From Eunapius fragilis (lineage: Eukaryota > Porifera > Demospongiae > Spongillida > Spongillidae): a stretch of 64,000 nt of DNA. The notes under the pieces are model-generated. The model had not been told where the DNA came from and did no database searches. It saw nothing but the letters and a program-made list of their open reading frames with translations. Where the stretch lies: positions 2,958,615 to 3,022,614 of the forward strand of contig OY811983.1 in assembly GCA_963681505.1 (NCBI GenBank), given 5' to 3'. Position numbers and translations under genes: made by a program. Shown here one piece after another: positions 1 to 11,440 of this stretch. Position 1 is the first letter of the stretch; each line of letters opens with the position of its first letter.

Positions 1-309
1 AACATATGAACTGGGCAAATCACCCCCTCCCCTCCCCTACCCATCCAAACGTAAATGCGGACGCATGCACCAACGTTAATCAAGATATCGTCATCGCAGC
101 ACCAATTCTCACATGGACCTTGGTCCAGATGTACGTGTGTTCAAGGGCATAGTGCAAGCATATGAGGCTGCAGAGTGCATGATCAGCCATTTTAGCATTG
201 GTGGATTTATCTGGCCGGCTCAAATCCAAGAAAATGGATGTCAACAGGATACAAGTTAAAGAATAATCATATTCATCCATTGCCACAGCTTTATTTACTC
301 TGTGTGCGT
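1..309. other. 5' flank, no gene seen
   Basis: This stretch lies upstream of the cupin gene. The open frames are short and do not resemble known families. I see no repeat element here. Confidence 0.5.
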
Positions 310-321
310 GTATCTATATAA
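309..321 (+). promoter_or_regulatory. TATA-like box before cupin gene
   Basis: A TATCTATATAAG stretch lies about 70-80 bases upstream of the ATG at 393. Its distance fits a core promoter with a short 5' leader. This is motif reading only; there is no transcript evidence. Confidence 0.4.
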
Positions 322-392
322 GTTGAAGGCGCGCTTACAAAGTAAAAGGGTGCTCATCGGTAAACCGTATATTAACACCAACCCAGTCTGTC

Positions 393-1799
393 ATGGAATC
401 TGTTGGTTTCGGTCTGACTCCAACATGGGTTAAGGAGTTTCCTGTCGTTGGAAAGGGTATTGTCATTTTCAACGTGATCAGAGCTACTGATTTCGCCATT
501 GCCGTTCGACCAAAGAACAAATGCGATGGGTCCTGGAAACCCTGGCAATGGATAGCGGTTTACATTAGCAGTGGCAAGGCGTCGTTTCTTCTTGGTCAGG
601 AAAGCGGCATTGAGCCTTTTGAGGTGCTGGCAGAGAAGACCGAAGAAGGCATCGGCTACGAACCTGACACTATTATATCCTACTGGCTTAGTTATGACAG
701 AGACAGGATGGTCGTGAAGTACGGCAAAGGATATTACATGGAAGAGACGACCTTGCTACGGTACGCTTTTCTTGAAGGCATGTCCGAAAAGGAAGCGGAA
801 AAAAAACGAGCAGACATGCAGTACCTTTTTGGCCCCGTTGGCGTAAAGGAGATACTGTTCTATGACGTAGCGGCACTTAAAGAACTTGCGAAGCGCTACG
901 CCTCTAATAGAAGGCTGCTTAGCAAGGCGATGGGAGACATTGAAGAGACCGACAACGAGAGCAGCACGGTCCCTGAGGTAGCTGCGCGATTGCACGAGTC
1001 CCTCGTTGACGTGGAGAGTAAAGTTCTCTTCGATCGCTGCCCCCTCGTCAAGAACTGGCCACCATTCGTAATAGACAGCTCGCAGCTCACACTCTTTTAC
1101 ATTGACAGCAATCAGTACACCTTCTCCGCTAGTCTGCCGAGGGCCTGTCGAGAACTGTACGAGAACATAGCGCTGAGCAAGAACGTTGATCTCGATTGGC
1201 CGTCCGTCCCGGGAAAACCCAAGCTGACGGATGCTATACGGTACAGCATCATCACGCCTGGAAAGATTCTCTACGAGAAGCTGAAGGAAAAATCCGATGA
1301 GTTTGGCGACGATCCTCATATGTGCTACCTTCGGGTCACGCTGGGACTCACGCGAGGGGACTCCCCTGGAGTTCCATATGTACTCGAGATATGGCCATCC
1401 GGAAACTACAGCCCCAAACACAACCACGGCAACGCCCATGCTGTTATCAGGGTAATGCACGGTAGCCTAAACGTCAAGATATTTAACAAGCCGCTGTGCC
1501 GGGACACAAAGCCACTAAAAGTCATCACTATCTCAAAGGGTGACGTGACTTGGATCTCGCCCAATTGGTACCAGACGCACCAGCTGATTAACGACGTGTC
1601 GGGCGACTACTGCGCCACTATACAGTGCTACAAGTACGGGGACGATGACGATACCCAATGGCCGTACTTCGACTACTTCGATGAAAAACAAACCATTAGT
1701 GAGTTCTTGCCCAATAGTGACTTCGAATACACGAAGCTCCGTGAAGATCTGCTGAATGAATATGATGCCCGCCTCAACTCCGAGTGTTCAAAATATTAG
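393..1799 (+). CDS. Cysteine-dioxygenase-like cupin protein
   Basis: A single uninterrupted frame of 468 residues ends in TAG. The C-terminal third (about residues 300-440) looks like a type I cysteine dioxygenase cupin. It has a KHNHGNAH stretch with H343 and H345, then a strand with G-S-L, then H396 in WYQTHQL. The His-His-His spacing (2, then about 51-53 residues) matches the non-haem iron site of the family, which oxidises cysteine or related thiols. Residues 1-150 form a separate domain with a SYDRD..VVKYGKGYYMEETTL motif. I do not recognise it with confidence; it faintly recalls the FAMeT/Methyltransf_FA fold. No signal peptide or membrane segment is seen, so it is probably cytosolic. 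The gene has no intron although its neighbours are intron-rich, which suggests a retrogene or transferred gene. The substrate is unknown: the family also includes other thiol dioxygenases. Confidence 0.75.
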   Translation: MESVGFGLTPTWVKEFPVVGKGIVIFNVIRATDFAIAVRPKNKCDGSWKPWQWIAVYISSGKASFLLGQESGIEPFEVLAEKTEEGIGYEPDTIISYWLSYDRDRMVVKYGKGYYMEETTLLRYAFLEGMSEKEAEKKRADMQYLFGPVGVKEILFYDVAALKELAKRYASNRRLLSKAMGDIEETDNESSTVPEVAARLHESLVDVESKVLFDRCPLVKNWPPFVIDSSQLTLFYIDSNQYTFSASLPRACRELYENIALSKNVDLDWPSVPGKPKLTDAIRYSIITPGKILYEKLKEKSDEFGDDPHMCYLRVTLGLTRGDSPGVPYVLEIWPSGNYSPKHNHGNAHAVIRVMHGSLNVKIFNKPLCRDTKPLKVITISKGDVTWISPNWYQTHQLINDVSGDYCATIQCYKYGDDDDTQWPYFDYFDEKQTISEFLPNSDFEYTKLREDLLNEYDARLNSECSKY

Positions 1800-1987
1800 C
1801 GAACTTTAACTGTGAATGAGATTACACTTTGAACCTGAGCAGGACTGTTATAAGCAATATTTACGTTTATTTACGTCATGTCCAGATAGATTAATTGTTG
1901 AGTACAAAATGTATGCATGTCTAAGCATGAGCCCTCACCCCTCCCACACACAATGCTAATGAGCAGTGATATAACAGAAGTAGCATA

Positions 1988-1988
<1 letters not shown>

Positions 1989-2021
<33 letters not shown>
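1989..2021. repeat. (TG)n microsatellite
   Basis: About 16 TG units lie downstream of the cupin gene. Confidence 0.95.
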
Positions 2022-2025
<4 letters not shown>

Positions 2026-3050
2026 TAATTTGTGCATGTGTTTATCACGTATGTGTTCCCAACTCTCATCCTACGGATTCCTACCTCACTTCAGTATACC
2101 ATAACTGTTCTACTTCATGCGTATCTATTGAAGTGGGGACGTGGCAAACCATGAGTCACTTCAGCTAGAAGTGAGAGACTTCCCAAGGCCATGAAAAACT
2201 CATGAGTTATATGCTGATCTCACAGGTTCCTGTTGCATATGTGTTCCACTTCCCACGGGAGAATTAATCAATGTGCATCATCCTGGGTACAAGTATGCAG
2301 CACCTTAACAGTAATTCACAGTTTGCACCATTCACTAGTGAAATCGTTATTTGACCCACCCCCTCCCCACCATCACCTCTTCCAGAAATTCTGGATCAAA
2401 CAGAATAGCCAGTGTGAGAGACTTTAAATCATTATTACATAATGTTATGTAATCAATAATGTAATTGCATGTGTTGTTGCTACGAATGCTATCTGAATAG
2501 GATCTAGTCCTGTTGGTTTGTCCATTGATCTTGATTGACCATTTTAATTAACAGATGGAGATTGATTCGTGGGTTGAACTTGATTCATCTTGGGCAGAAC
2601 GTTCATTGGGCGAAACTTTGGTACCTGCAAGTGCTCCTTCGATGTCTATGAGATGGCAAGTTGAATACATCTGTTTCTTTGGTTTTGTCATTTTGAGTTC
2701 CCTTCCTTTGGTCATTGCGTCTAGGATCTCAGACTAATTTTTTAAAGACTTCTCACTTCTCCTCAGTGTTTAAGATACTGACTTAGCTTGAAGGGGTTGA
2801 GTTGTGAAAAACAAACATTTCGCTCATTTGGGAGTTATAGATCCTTTGTGCCCTGTTCGTTTGAATCTTCTCTTCCATTTCTAGTCCATGGATGCCTCTG
2901 TTCCATATTCCACGTCTTGAAGTACCATATACAAAAGTAAGACACATCACGGCAAGTTCAACAGGTTAGTCAGTTCTCATTGCACCAGTTTCATTGAGGG
3001 TGAGGGCAAGTGAGGGCATTTGCTCCCACTTGCCCCTTGTCATTATATTT

Positions 3051-3069
3051 CCCCCCCCCCCCCCCCCCC
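3051..3069. repeat. Poly-C tract
   Basis: A run of about 19 C residues. Length in such runs is prone to assembly error. Confidence 0.9.
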
Positions 3070-3489
3070 TCCTGTCAATTATGAGTGATCTTTTATAAAT
3101 GAATAATAAGGTATATGTATGTATAAACAAGTGATAGATACAAATGATGGTTACAACTAATACATCAATCCTTCTGCAAGAGAAAAGTGACACATGGGCT
3201 CTGATTTGGCTCATTACATGTAGTCCAGTTTTTAATCGCCCCCTCTTCTACTTTTGCACACAACCCTTTCCCTGGAACTTACTAGAGAAAACAGAACTGT
3301 CATACTCCTCTTCTAGTCCTCAAGTAGAACAGTGGACCCAGGCTTAAACTACCCAAGCTGTCATAAAGACATTTATTGCTGACCTGACATCTTGGATGAC
3401 ATTTTGGAACTCCTTTGAGTCTTCAATTCACAACAACCCAGACATTTCAGCAATATACAAATTTAATTACTTGAACATTCTACAGCTAG

Positions 3490-4850
3490 CCCCTCTGGTT
3501 AAATCCAGAATTTTTTTGGTAGAATTTAGCTTTTGGATTTAGTAAATAATAGAGTACTTTTTTTGTGGTGCTAACAGATTTTTAGAAAAGATTTTGCACT
3601 GTCATTGCATTGTGGCCTGTGATCAAAGTGCTGGAGACGAAGAGGCTACAAAAACTCCATCATAAACACATGCATGAAAAAAATTGACACACAATGGGCC
3701 AGTTTGTAAATAGCTGATGATAAATTTCAAACTCACAATACCATTGGGTTTGGCTAGTTCTTTCACAATTGCAAAAAATATTTCAGGGGTACTGAAGCAT
3801 CGTACGATTGAAGTGTTGGAGAAAGGATTTCAAGGAAGGAGTTTTAATTTGCTTCAAAGCATTGGCAAGTGAATGGCTGAAGCACCCAATGTTTATGGCT
3901 CTCTGGAAATAGGGAAATAGAATGTTGAAGGGGGCCAAATTGCACAATCATTGTTGACAACCAACACTGGCAATTCTGTGTCGTGCTGCCATTACCTTAT
4001 TGAATTATTCCGTAACACGCATGACCACAACATCAATTTGCGCTATGAGCTTGCAAGCATTGTAGATAGTTTTATGCCTATCGTACAAGCCTGTCATGTC
4101 TTTGACATGCAGTGATGGATTTTGACTCCAATCACATATGACAAGCTTCTACAGTAGAAAGCTCACTGAAAGTGTACGAGAGCACTATTTGCTCCTCGTG
4201 ATGCGGCTCAACAAAACACGCCGCTTCAACATGCTATGCAGTGCATCAGCCGTGAATTTGCCTACTCTAAGATCGTTTCATCAAGTTTCACACAAGAGGA
4301 GATCTGAAAGAGGTTGTTGATTTCTTCAAAGGTTCTCGGCTGGCCAGATTCTGTGCTGTGTACAATGCCTAAGAACTGCTCTTATTGCTTGAAAAATTCA
4401 AGTTTCTAAATGATGATGTAAAGAAACAGCTTAATTGTTAGTGAAGCCCCAGCCTATATTGCCCTAGCAAACATCCGCCAAAGCATTGACCTCATGCATG
4501 CAGTAGTGGCATCAATGCAAAACTGATCGGTTTTACCAAAATTTCGAGACATGTTTGTGCCGTCGAGTTCCGCTAGTGTAGAAAGGCTTTCTCTCAAATT
4601 CGCAATTTACTTACTGACTGACAAGAACAGACCCTGGAAGATACTGTTGAATTGTCGGTAATTGCTAGCCTTCAATGAAACTTCTCAATAACTCACTTCC
4701 TGATGAAGTGAGAGATAAACTTTGTAGATAATTTTAAATGTAGTTTTCAAATAGCTTTTTTGGTGATATTTGGACATTTTGTTGGATTTTTTGACTTTTT
4801 CAGGAGATTAAAGATTAATCCAAAATCTAGGATTCGGTGGATTTCCCAAC
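3490..4850 (+). pseudogene. Decayed hAT transposase
   Basis: The forward strand holds scattered, frameshifted pieces of a hAT-type transposase. The clearest is at about 4,558-4,640. It reads P-S-S-S-A-S-V-E-R-L-S followed by L-L-T-D-K-N-R, which is the C-terminal hAT dimerisation signature (normally ..SAxxERxFS..). Many stops interrupt the rest and there is no long frame. It lies immediately upstream of the BEL/Pao relic. No terminal repeats could be assigned with confidence. Confidence 0.5.
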
Positions 4851-4854
4851 TCTA

Positions 4855-7620
4855 CTGGAAGGAAATGCTGCTACTGCAATATCAGGACTAACACCAATTA
4901 CGACAAAGCTGCGTTGATCCTGAAAAGGAAATTTGGCGACTCATCACAAAACACATGGACATGTCTTAATGAGCCTTGAAGCAGTAACAAATTGAAGGGC
5001 TCAGACATCTATATGGCCTAGTGGAGTCACATGTAAGAAGCTTAGGGGTCACTTGGGAATCCCATCATCATTGCATGCTGGGAAGTCTGCTGTCCTGGAT
5101 CTTCACGACGAAGCTTCCTCAAGATATTTGAGTCACTGTTAGTTGGGAAATCACCAATGATGAATTGGACCTCGATTCCATTATGAAGACTGTTGAAAAG
5201 TAGATTGATGCTGTGAGAAGTAGAGGAGAGAATATCCCAAGCATAATTCATCCCAGCATGTTTGTACTGTGACCAACCACATTCTTCCTCATCTTGTCAG
5301 ATGATAACCGACCTCGGAAAGATGAAGCAATTATTGATGAAGTCTGGATGGCTTTTTCTAAAATTGGAACATCCCCGTGGTGACAGATAATCCTTGGAAG
5401 TGCGTCCTTCACTAAACACACAAAAATCCATCATTCTAGCCTTTGCACTGAGATCATCCAAACCATCTCAGTCAAACACTTCTAAGAGCTCCCAACATAT
5501 CATCTGGTGAGCAAAGTACAACAATGCTCAGTTTACTTGTCAATCAAAACAGAAGATGCATGCTCTTCAGTACTATCTATGTACGTCAATATCAGAACCC
5601 TGTGTTGCTACGGACAGGTAGAGCTCAAGTCTTTCAAACCGACAAACCCTCTTCACCATGGATGTCAGAATAATCCTCGACAGAAGAAATCAACGATCCT
5701 ATAATGAAAAGAGAGGATGCTATACTCTTGAACTGCCTGCAGAATAAGTTGAGACCATATTGTGATAAAGAACTTTGCTTCAAAGGAGAGAATTCAAGTC
5801 TGTGATGTGATCAAACGTTCATCAAAACTAAGGACGAAACAGACTTAGTTCTATCCTTTCTTACGGTACCAATTATCTGTCAGCATCTGTCAGGCTAAAC
5901 TGCAGCACTTGCCAAGGAGTGATATAGGCATTTATCTCACCCTGGAATTTGCAGATCATGGCTGTATTAATGGAAGCCTTGAAATAAACATACTAATTGG
6001 AGCCAACCATTATTGGAAGCATGTAACAGGAAAGGTGGCACAACAGTTCCTACAGCAATTCAAACAGGGTTTTGTTTGGACCTGTACCCAACACCTAGGT
6101 CATGATGCTGTCCTCAACCTTATCTCTGCTCATGCCTCGAAGGTTGAAGCATTTACACTTCAATGTAACAACTGCAGAGGATAAAGGAATTTTGGAATCT
6201 TGAAACATTGGGCACCAGAAAGCATGAACCCTTTGTTTATGACAAATTTACGCAAATTATAAACTTTCAAGCTGGTATAAACTAAGTTTGTATGTCCTGG
6301 AAGGATTCTTGCCAGACAATCTTGACCTCAGCCAAAGACTTCAGGTTATATGGGCTACTATGGGGTCTTTGGCATGAACCAAGAATCAGCATGGAATATG
6401 ATGCCGTCATCAAAGAACAGTAGAGAAAGGAATTATTGAAGTTAATACATATGGTGCTGATGATGAAGACAAAGCCTTTGAACTGTATGCCAAGTCTAAG
6501 CAGTGGTTGAAGGGGGGTTCAATTTGCGCAAGTTCGTAACCAACTATTCCAACTATCAAGAAAGATCCTTATTCCATGATGGCATTCAATGGGGTTCACA
6601 GAGGATTTAGCAATGCATCACAGCGAGCATATGTAGCAGTGGTATACTTACGAGTGGAAACTTCAAGTGGCTGTGTAGTTCGACTTGTCAGTTCGAAACA
6701 AGAGTTTCTCTAGCTAAGGAACACACCATTCCTAGACTTGAATTGCTAGTTGCTCTACTTCTGGCTAGGTTGTTGCCATGTGTAGAGTTTGCCTTGATGG
6801 AGGAAATACACTTGAAGCCCCCAATTTTTTATACAGACTCGAAGTTTGCTCTTTACTGGATCAAAGGAAACAGTAATTAGAAAATCGTGTATCTGAAACC
6901 AGAGGATTGGTACCAGTAGAGTGCTGGGTGCATTGCCTGGGGAAGAAAATCCTGCTGAAAGAAAATGAAGTGAAATCTATCCTAAGATGAACTCCTGACC
7001 GTTATTGCAGAGGTTGAAGCAATTTTGAACTAAAAACCGCTAACATATGTATCATCAGAAGATTTGGACTCCCCTCACATTTACTTACTGGATATCAGCT
7101 GATCCGTTTACCTGACCCTTTAAATTCAAGTGAAGACCCTGACTATGCCGCATCTAGTACTCTTGATATACTGAGTGGACATCTAACTGCAATCCTGGAA
7201 CATTTTTGGCAATACTGGAAGGAGTGCTTAACAGAACTCAGATCAAGAAAGTCAACATTTTGATCAGAAGTCCACCACTAACCCCAAACCCGTGTCTGTT
7301 GGTAACATTGTATTTATCCATGATGAAGATCATTCTGGAAAATGGGAAAAGTTGAAGACCTAATAATGGGTGCTGAAGGTGGTGTTAGAGGAGCAACTGT
7401 TTGTACTCTATCTGAAAGTAATTTGACGTTTCTCGAACGTCCCATTCAGCATCTCGAGGTCAACAGCAATCCTAGAGACACACATGCGAATACTGATCAC
7501 GTGGAGTCTAAACAAGAAGTATCAAGTGAGCACGACCTACCCGAGCCACAGAGAGCCCCCCCCCCCCCCCCCCCCCCCCCCCGCCGAGAGTTGCATCACA
7601 ATGAGCAAGACAACAGATCA
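4855..7620 (+). mobile_element. BEL/Pao LTR retrotransposon relic, copy 1
   Basis: Frameshifted pieces appear in the BEL/Pao order. Gag-like sequence runs 4,855-5,260. An aspartic-protease-region tail with an I-N-I-L-I-G-A..YW motif lies at about 5,950-6,080. The start of the RT region (about 6,190-6,430) jumps directly to the RT end (K-S-K-Q-W-L-K, about 6,490), so the RT core is deleted. RNase H (about 6,570-6,880) carries the family's E-H-T-I-P-R-L-E-L-L motif and a YTDSKFAL box. Integrase-region remnants include GKVEDLIMGAEGGVRG at about 7,342. The 5' end is missing. The element is interrupted at 7,620 by another transposon, and its LTR resumes at about 9,292. It is not functional. Confidence 0.75.
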
Positions 7621-8658
7621 TGGTCCATGCTTATGTATGCATCATCTACACTGCCACTTATAAAATCACTCCACAACCCATCCACCTTGGTCCAGAATTG
7701 GTATGCAGATGATTCCTCTTGCGCAGCAAAACTGCCTCATTTGCTCAAATGGTTTCAAATGTTATGTGAATTGGGACCCAAGTACGGGTACTACCCAGAA
7801 CCCAAGAAGACCATTCTCATAGTTGATCCCACTTTCAAGGATGAAGCCAATGTTATCTTTCAACCCTTGGGTATAAGTGTGGTCAGTGGTCATCGTTTCC
7901 TAGGAGGATTTATTGGTGACTCTGATAGTACAAGACAATTTGTTCAGTCTAAGGTCACAGAATGGATTTCATGTATTATGGAACTCAGCAAAGCTGCAGA
8001 AAAGTACCCCCAGGCTGCTTTTTCAGCATTGTCTAAATCACTACAGTTTGAATGGACATATTTGCTGAGGGTAGTGCCTGATTGTAGTGCTGCCTTTGCT
8101 CCTGTTTGGGATGCCCTGAACACTTTTTTCTGGCCAGCAGTTTTTGAAGGATCTATTTCCGAAACTGAAAAACGCTTATTCACACTTCCTACCCGAATGG
8201 GTGGTATGGGAATACGAAATCCTATTGAAACAGCTAACAATGCATACAAAACGTCAAGAACAGGAACAAGTGTAATTGTAGATGCAATTAAGGGGAAGGT
8301 TCCTTTTTCAATGCTGGACCACAATGATCATTTTGCTAAGACAATATCTAGTATGCACTGTAATGTTAGACATCAGGACCAGGCCACACAAGACTCTATT
8401 CTTTCTGTCTTGGATGCAAAGAAGAAGCGAGCATTTCGGCGTTCAATTGATGGGAAAACTTCTGCATGGCTAGCAGTATTGCCACTGTGTACACACCACT
8501 TCGATTTGTCTGCTACAGAATTCAGAGATGCACTGGCGATGAGATACCAGCGCCCTTTGCTTAGGATGCCAGCCACCTGTGATGGATGCGGTGCAGCATT
8601 CAATCTTGAGCATGCCCTAGACTGCAGAAAGGGGGGGGCTGGTCATCCTACGCCATAA
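7342..8658 (+). pseudogene. Chimeric ORF: BEL/Pao tail fused to non-LTR RT
   Basis: One open frame of 438 codons joins two transposons. Roughly the first 93 codons are the integrase C-terminal tail of the BEL/Pao relic and run through a poly-proline (poly-C) tract. From 7,621 the frame continues by chance in a nested non-LTR element. That part has an RT palm motif WYADDSS at about 7,700 and, near the end, a zinc knuckle CDGCG....EHALDC. The frame ends after a run of G (about 8,630-8,638); a one-base slip there would connect to the frame that continues at 8,660-9,202. It is not a host gene. Confidence 0.75.
7556..7582. repeat. Poly-C tract
   Basis: A homopolymer inside the BEL/Pao C-terminal region. 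The second copy has the matching G run at about 39,690-39,708. Confidence 0.9.
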
Positions 8659-9291
8659 TGAAATCAGAGATGCACTTGGAGATCTGGCCTCAATAGCATT
8701 CAGGAATGTGATAAAGGAGCCAGTTGTGAAGGAGGCTAACATCGGAGACGGTACCCCTGCCTTGATTGCGGACATCAGTATTAGAGGTCTTTGGGAACCT
8801 CAGGCAGTAGCCTTGCTAGATGTGCGAGTAGTAGACACCGATGCACCGTCGCACATACATCGGAACACAGCTGCAGTACTTTCCTCAGCAGAAGAAGAGA
8901 AGAAACGGAAGTACAACAGTGCAGCTGACGCACGTCGAGCATCTTTTACCCCTTTTGTTGTATCTACTGATGGAATGCTGGGTAGAGAGGCGAATTTCTT
9001 ACTAAAAAGGTTAGCCCAAAGCATTAGCATTAAATGGGAGAAACCACTGGGGCAAACTACAGGATGGCTGCGTGCAAAGCTGAGTTTTGCAATACTTCGA
9101 GCAACAAATCTTTGCTTGCGTGGTTCTCGCATCAAGTGGAGAAGTGGTGTTGGAATGGATGATGGTGCTGGGCTACCGGCAGAATTGCCAAAATTGGATT
9201 AAAACTTTTATTTCATTCTTTTGTTCTGTTTGTTTTGTTGATTATGTTTATGTAATAAATGGTGTGCTGTGTTGTGTTTATTAATAATGAT
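7621..9291 (+). mobile_element. 5'-truncated RLE-type non-LTR retrotransposon (E)
   Basis: This insertion splits BEL/Pao copy 1; the second BEL/Pao copy shows the uninterrupted sequence. It holds the C-terminal half of a reverse transcriptase (YADDSS), a CxxC...H...C zinc knuckle, and an endonuclease-like tail (8,660-9,202) with A-D-I-S and L-D-V-R-V acidic strands. That order fits non-LTR elements with a restriction-enzyme-like endonuclease (R2/R4/CRE type). An AATAAA lies at about 9,254 and the 3' end is TTAATAATGA. The 5' end is truncated inside the RT. A single homopolymer frameshift in the G run near 8,635 separates the two open frames. Confidence 0.7.
8708..9202 (+). pseudogene. RLE endonuclease tail of non-LTR element E
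   Basis: This 164-codon frame continues the protein of the frame ending at 8,658, after a one-base shift in a G run. The conserved order is R-H-N-E-I-R-D (8,650-8,670), then P-A-L-I-A-D-I-S and V-A-L-L-D-V-R-V, compatible with a PD-(D/E)xK fold. The tail I-L-R-A-T-N is typical of the C-terminus in this family. In the intact element it would nick the target for target-primed reverse transcription. Confidence 0.6.
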
Positions 9292-9662
9292 GTTGACATT
9301 GACAAGAAAAGATTATCTAGAAATGATAGCACAATAAACGTGTCGACTTTTATCGAATATCGTATATCACCAGAAAGACATGCGAATATCAATGATCATA
9401 TATTTAAAAAATGCTAAGGATGATACGAAGGCCTATTATATACATCGAAATTCATATGCTACACACACGCTCAGCCGTAATTGGGCGTGGCCCGACATGG
9501 ATAGAACCGGTAATGACAATCTAATCGTGTCTCGTAACTTTGTGCTCATTAACCTTGCACGTACTCTTCCTAATTCTTTGCGAGCACGTTATTCTTTATC
9601 CTTGAGCTCTTTGGAACTGCACGTGAGGGTAATATATTCATGAGAATATTAATGTTTGGTTC
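9292..9662 (+). repeat. BEL/Pao 3' LTR, copy 1
   Basis: Nearly the same sequence occurs in reverse complement at about 39,262-39,650, beside the second BEL/Pao relic. Similarity stops at about 9,662. It carries AATAAACG and short CACGTG-type motifs. The boundaries come from comparing the two copies. Confidence 0.7.
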
Positions 9663-9851
9663 AAACTTCAAAATCTTATTTGTTTGAAGATAATTCCTTG
9701 CTAAACCCGAAACTAACGTACCATGCTGGTGCATGTGTGTGCATTTTTATAGTGCATGACCTCAGCATGCATGATAATATACATGCAAGATCAAGCATGC
9801 ATATGCATACAAGTAATATGTACGCACACACGCGTGCGCGCGTGCGCGCGG

Positions 9852-9949
<98 letters not shown>

Positions 9950-11440
9950 CACAGTTAAGGGTGGGAACCAGTTGATTTTGCCACCGAGTATACATATAAG
10001 CATATAGGCGGAGCGTGAGTGAATTATATATGCAAAAATGGCCAGGTGCCTAGCAATTCGCCCCTGCTCAGCTGATCCTAAACTGATGCAACAGAAACAA
10101 TGGTTCACACTTTTGATTTATTACCATGTTATTAAAAACACAACTATCATGATTTTTACCCCTGTGCAATGACCTTACAGAACAACTGGAGAATCAGATA
10201 AACTTGATAAGTCAAGCACATGGAGTATACATGTGTACGGAACCAATGAAAACTCATTTTGTGTTATCGTTCTAATGTGACAAAGAGAGAAGTAATCCAA
10301 TTCTTGGTTGTCCAGTCACGTTTTTAAAATGATGTCATTACTCTGTACATGTATACAGATGTGACTTACGATTGGGAGCATTCGTGAATCACAAGATTAT
10401 GCCTACATACAATGTTAACAACATGCATTCATCTCATCTCTGAGTTTTGATAGTGCTAACAATCGCCATTTATTGAGTGCCATTTCAAAGTTCAATGGTC
10501 TTGTGTCCCCTACTGAGGCCACCACAGTAGAGTCAGCTTTGCTAAGGCAACTGTACTTGTTGGATGTAACCTCATTTGGAGGTCAACAGTGACTAGTTTT
10601 ATTGGAAAGTGTCCAGAATATCTTGACAGCTTCTTTGCCCCAACCCTCTAAACCAAAGGGATGCATGAAAATCCTCTAAGGGCACATGCCTCATCATTTT
10701 TTGAATGCTTGGTCTCTTCCCCCCCCTCAGCTGCATAACCAGAAATTTGAGCGCTACCCGTGTAAAAATTACAAATTAAAGGCGTTTCTTCACTAGCAAC
10801 CGCATGTCAATCCGGATTGGGGGTGCGTCCACATTAGCCTTCAAACCGGGATCGATGCAGTTTGGGGACGTTTCGATGACAAATATGGCCGACTCACATT
10901 GGAAACGCGCACATTCGTACATTGAAGGGGATTTAAATGGTCTAACGTAGTCAAGCTACATGCTTATCAACTTTTTTGTACTTCTCCACAAAGTTTTTCA
11001 TTTTATGGCGGCATTGCTCGATCAGAGATAATAAATAGAGGGATTGGAAACGAGCCCAATCAACACTAATTAACGCGGTCAATGCTGCATGTAACGTTCA
11101 TGTATATATTTCGAAATTTTCTTCCATCTCTTCAAAAATAGTTTTAGGCATACTTCATATGCAGACCATCAGAAAAAAATACATGCATGCAACACGGGAA
11201 ACACTTTCCTACATATTGGACCATTACCGACAATTCTCAATGTCAAACAAAAGCTAGGCTACCCCACAAACCTGAGGTATCCACATATCGATACCACCAA
11301 TTCTAGAGATGCTTTCGCAACAAAACCCTATTCATATCAATATGCATTCAGTTACTAACTTATTTAGCTGCTTTACGAATCATACGCACCATTAGCTGAG
11401 AAGCGGCTACCCCACAAAAAAGCGGACTCCAATAAGAGCA
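9663..11440. other. Intergenic, no gene recognised
   Basis: The main content is the alternating purine-pyrimidine tract at 9,828-9,949. The rest is AT-rich with no frame resembling a known protein. A short stretch near 10,905-11,050 reappears inverted at about 12,490-12,545, either side of non-LTR element F. Confidence 0.45.
9828..9949. repeat. (CA)n with CG-alternating lead, Z-DNA-prone
   Basis: About 20 bases of CGTGCGCG-type alternation run directly into some 48 CA units. The whole tract is strictly alternating purine-pyrimidine. Confidence 0.85.

Larger units (their letters stand above)
1800..3480. other. Intergenic, no gene recognised
   Basis: This follows the cupin gene. Short frames near 2,233-2,427, 2,555-2,737 and 3,144-3,347 have no recognisable domain. 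The stretch holds a (TG)n tract and a poly-C run, listed separately. Confidence 0.5.

Noticed and set aside
756..1460. Minus-strand frame of 234 residues
   Set aside because: Antisense shadow of the cupin gene, whose plus frame has the conserved histidines.
9656..10108. Open frames of poly-HT or poly-CV on both strands
   Set aside because: They are translations of the (CA)n tract.
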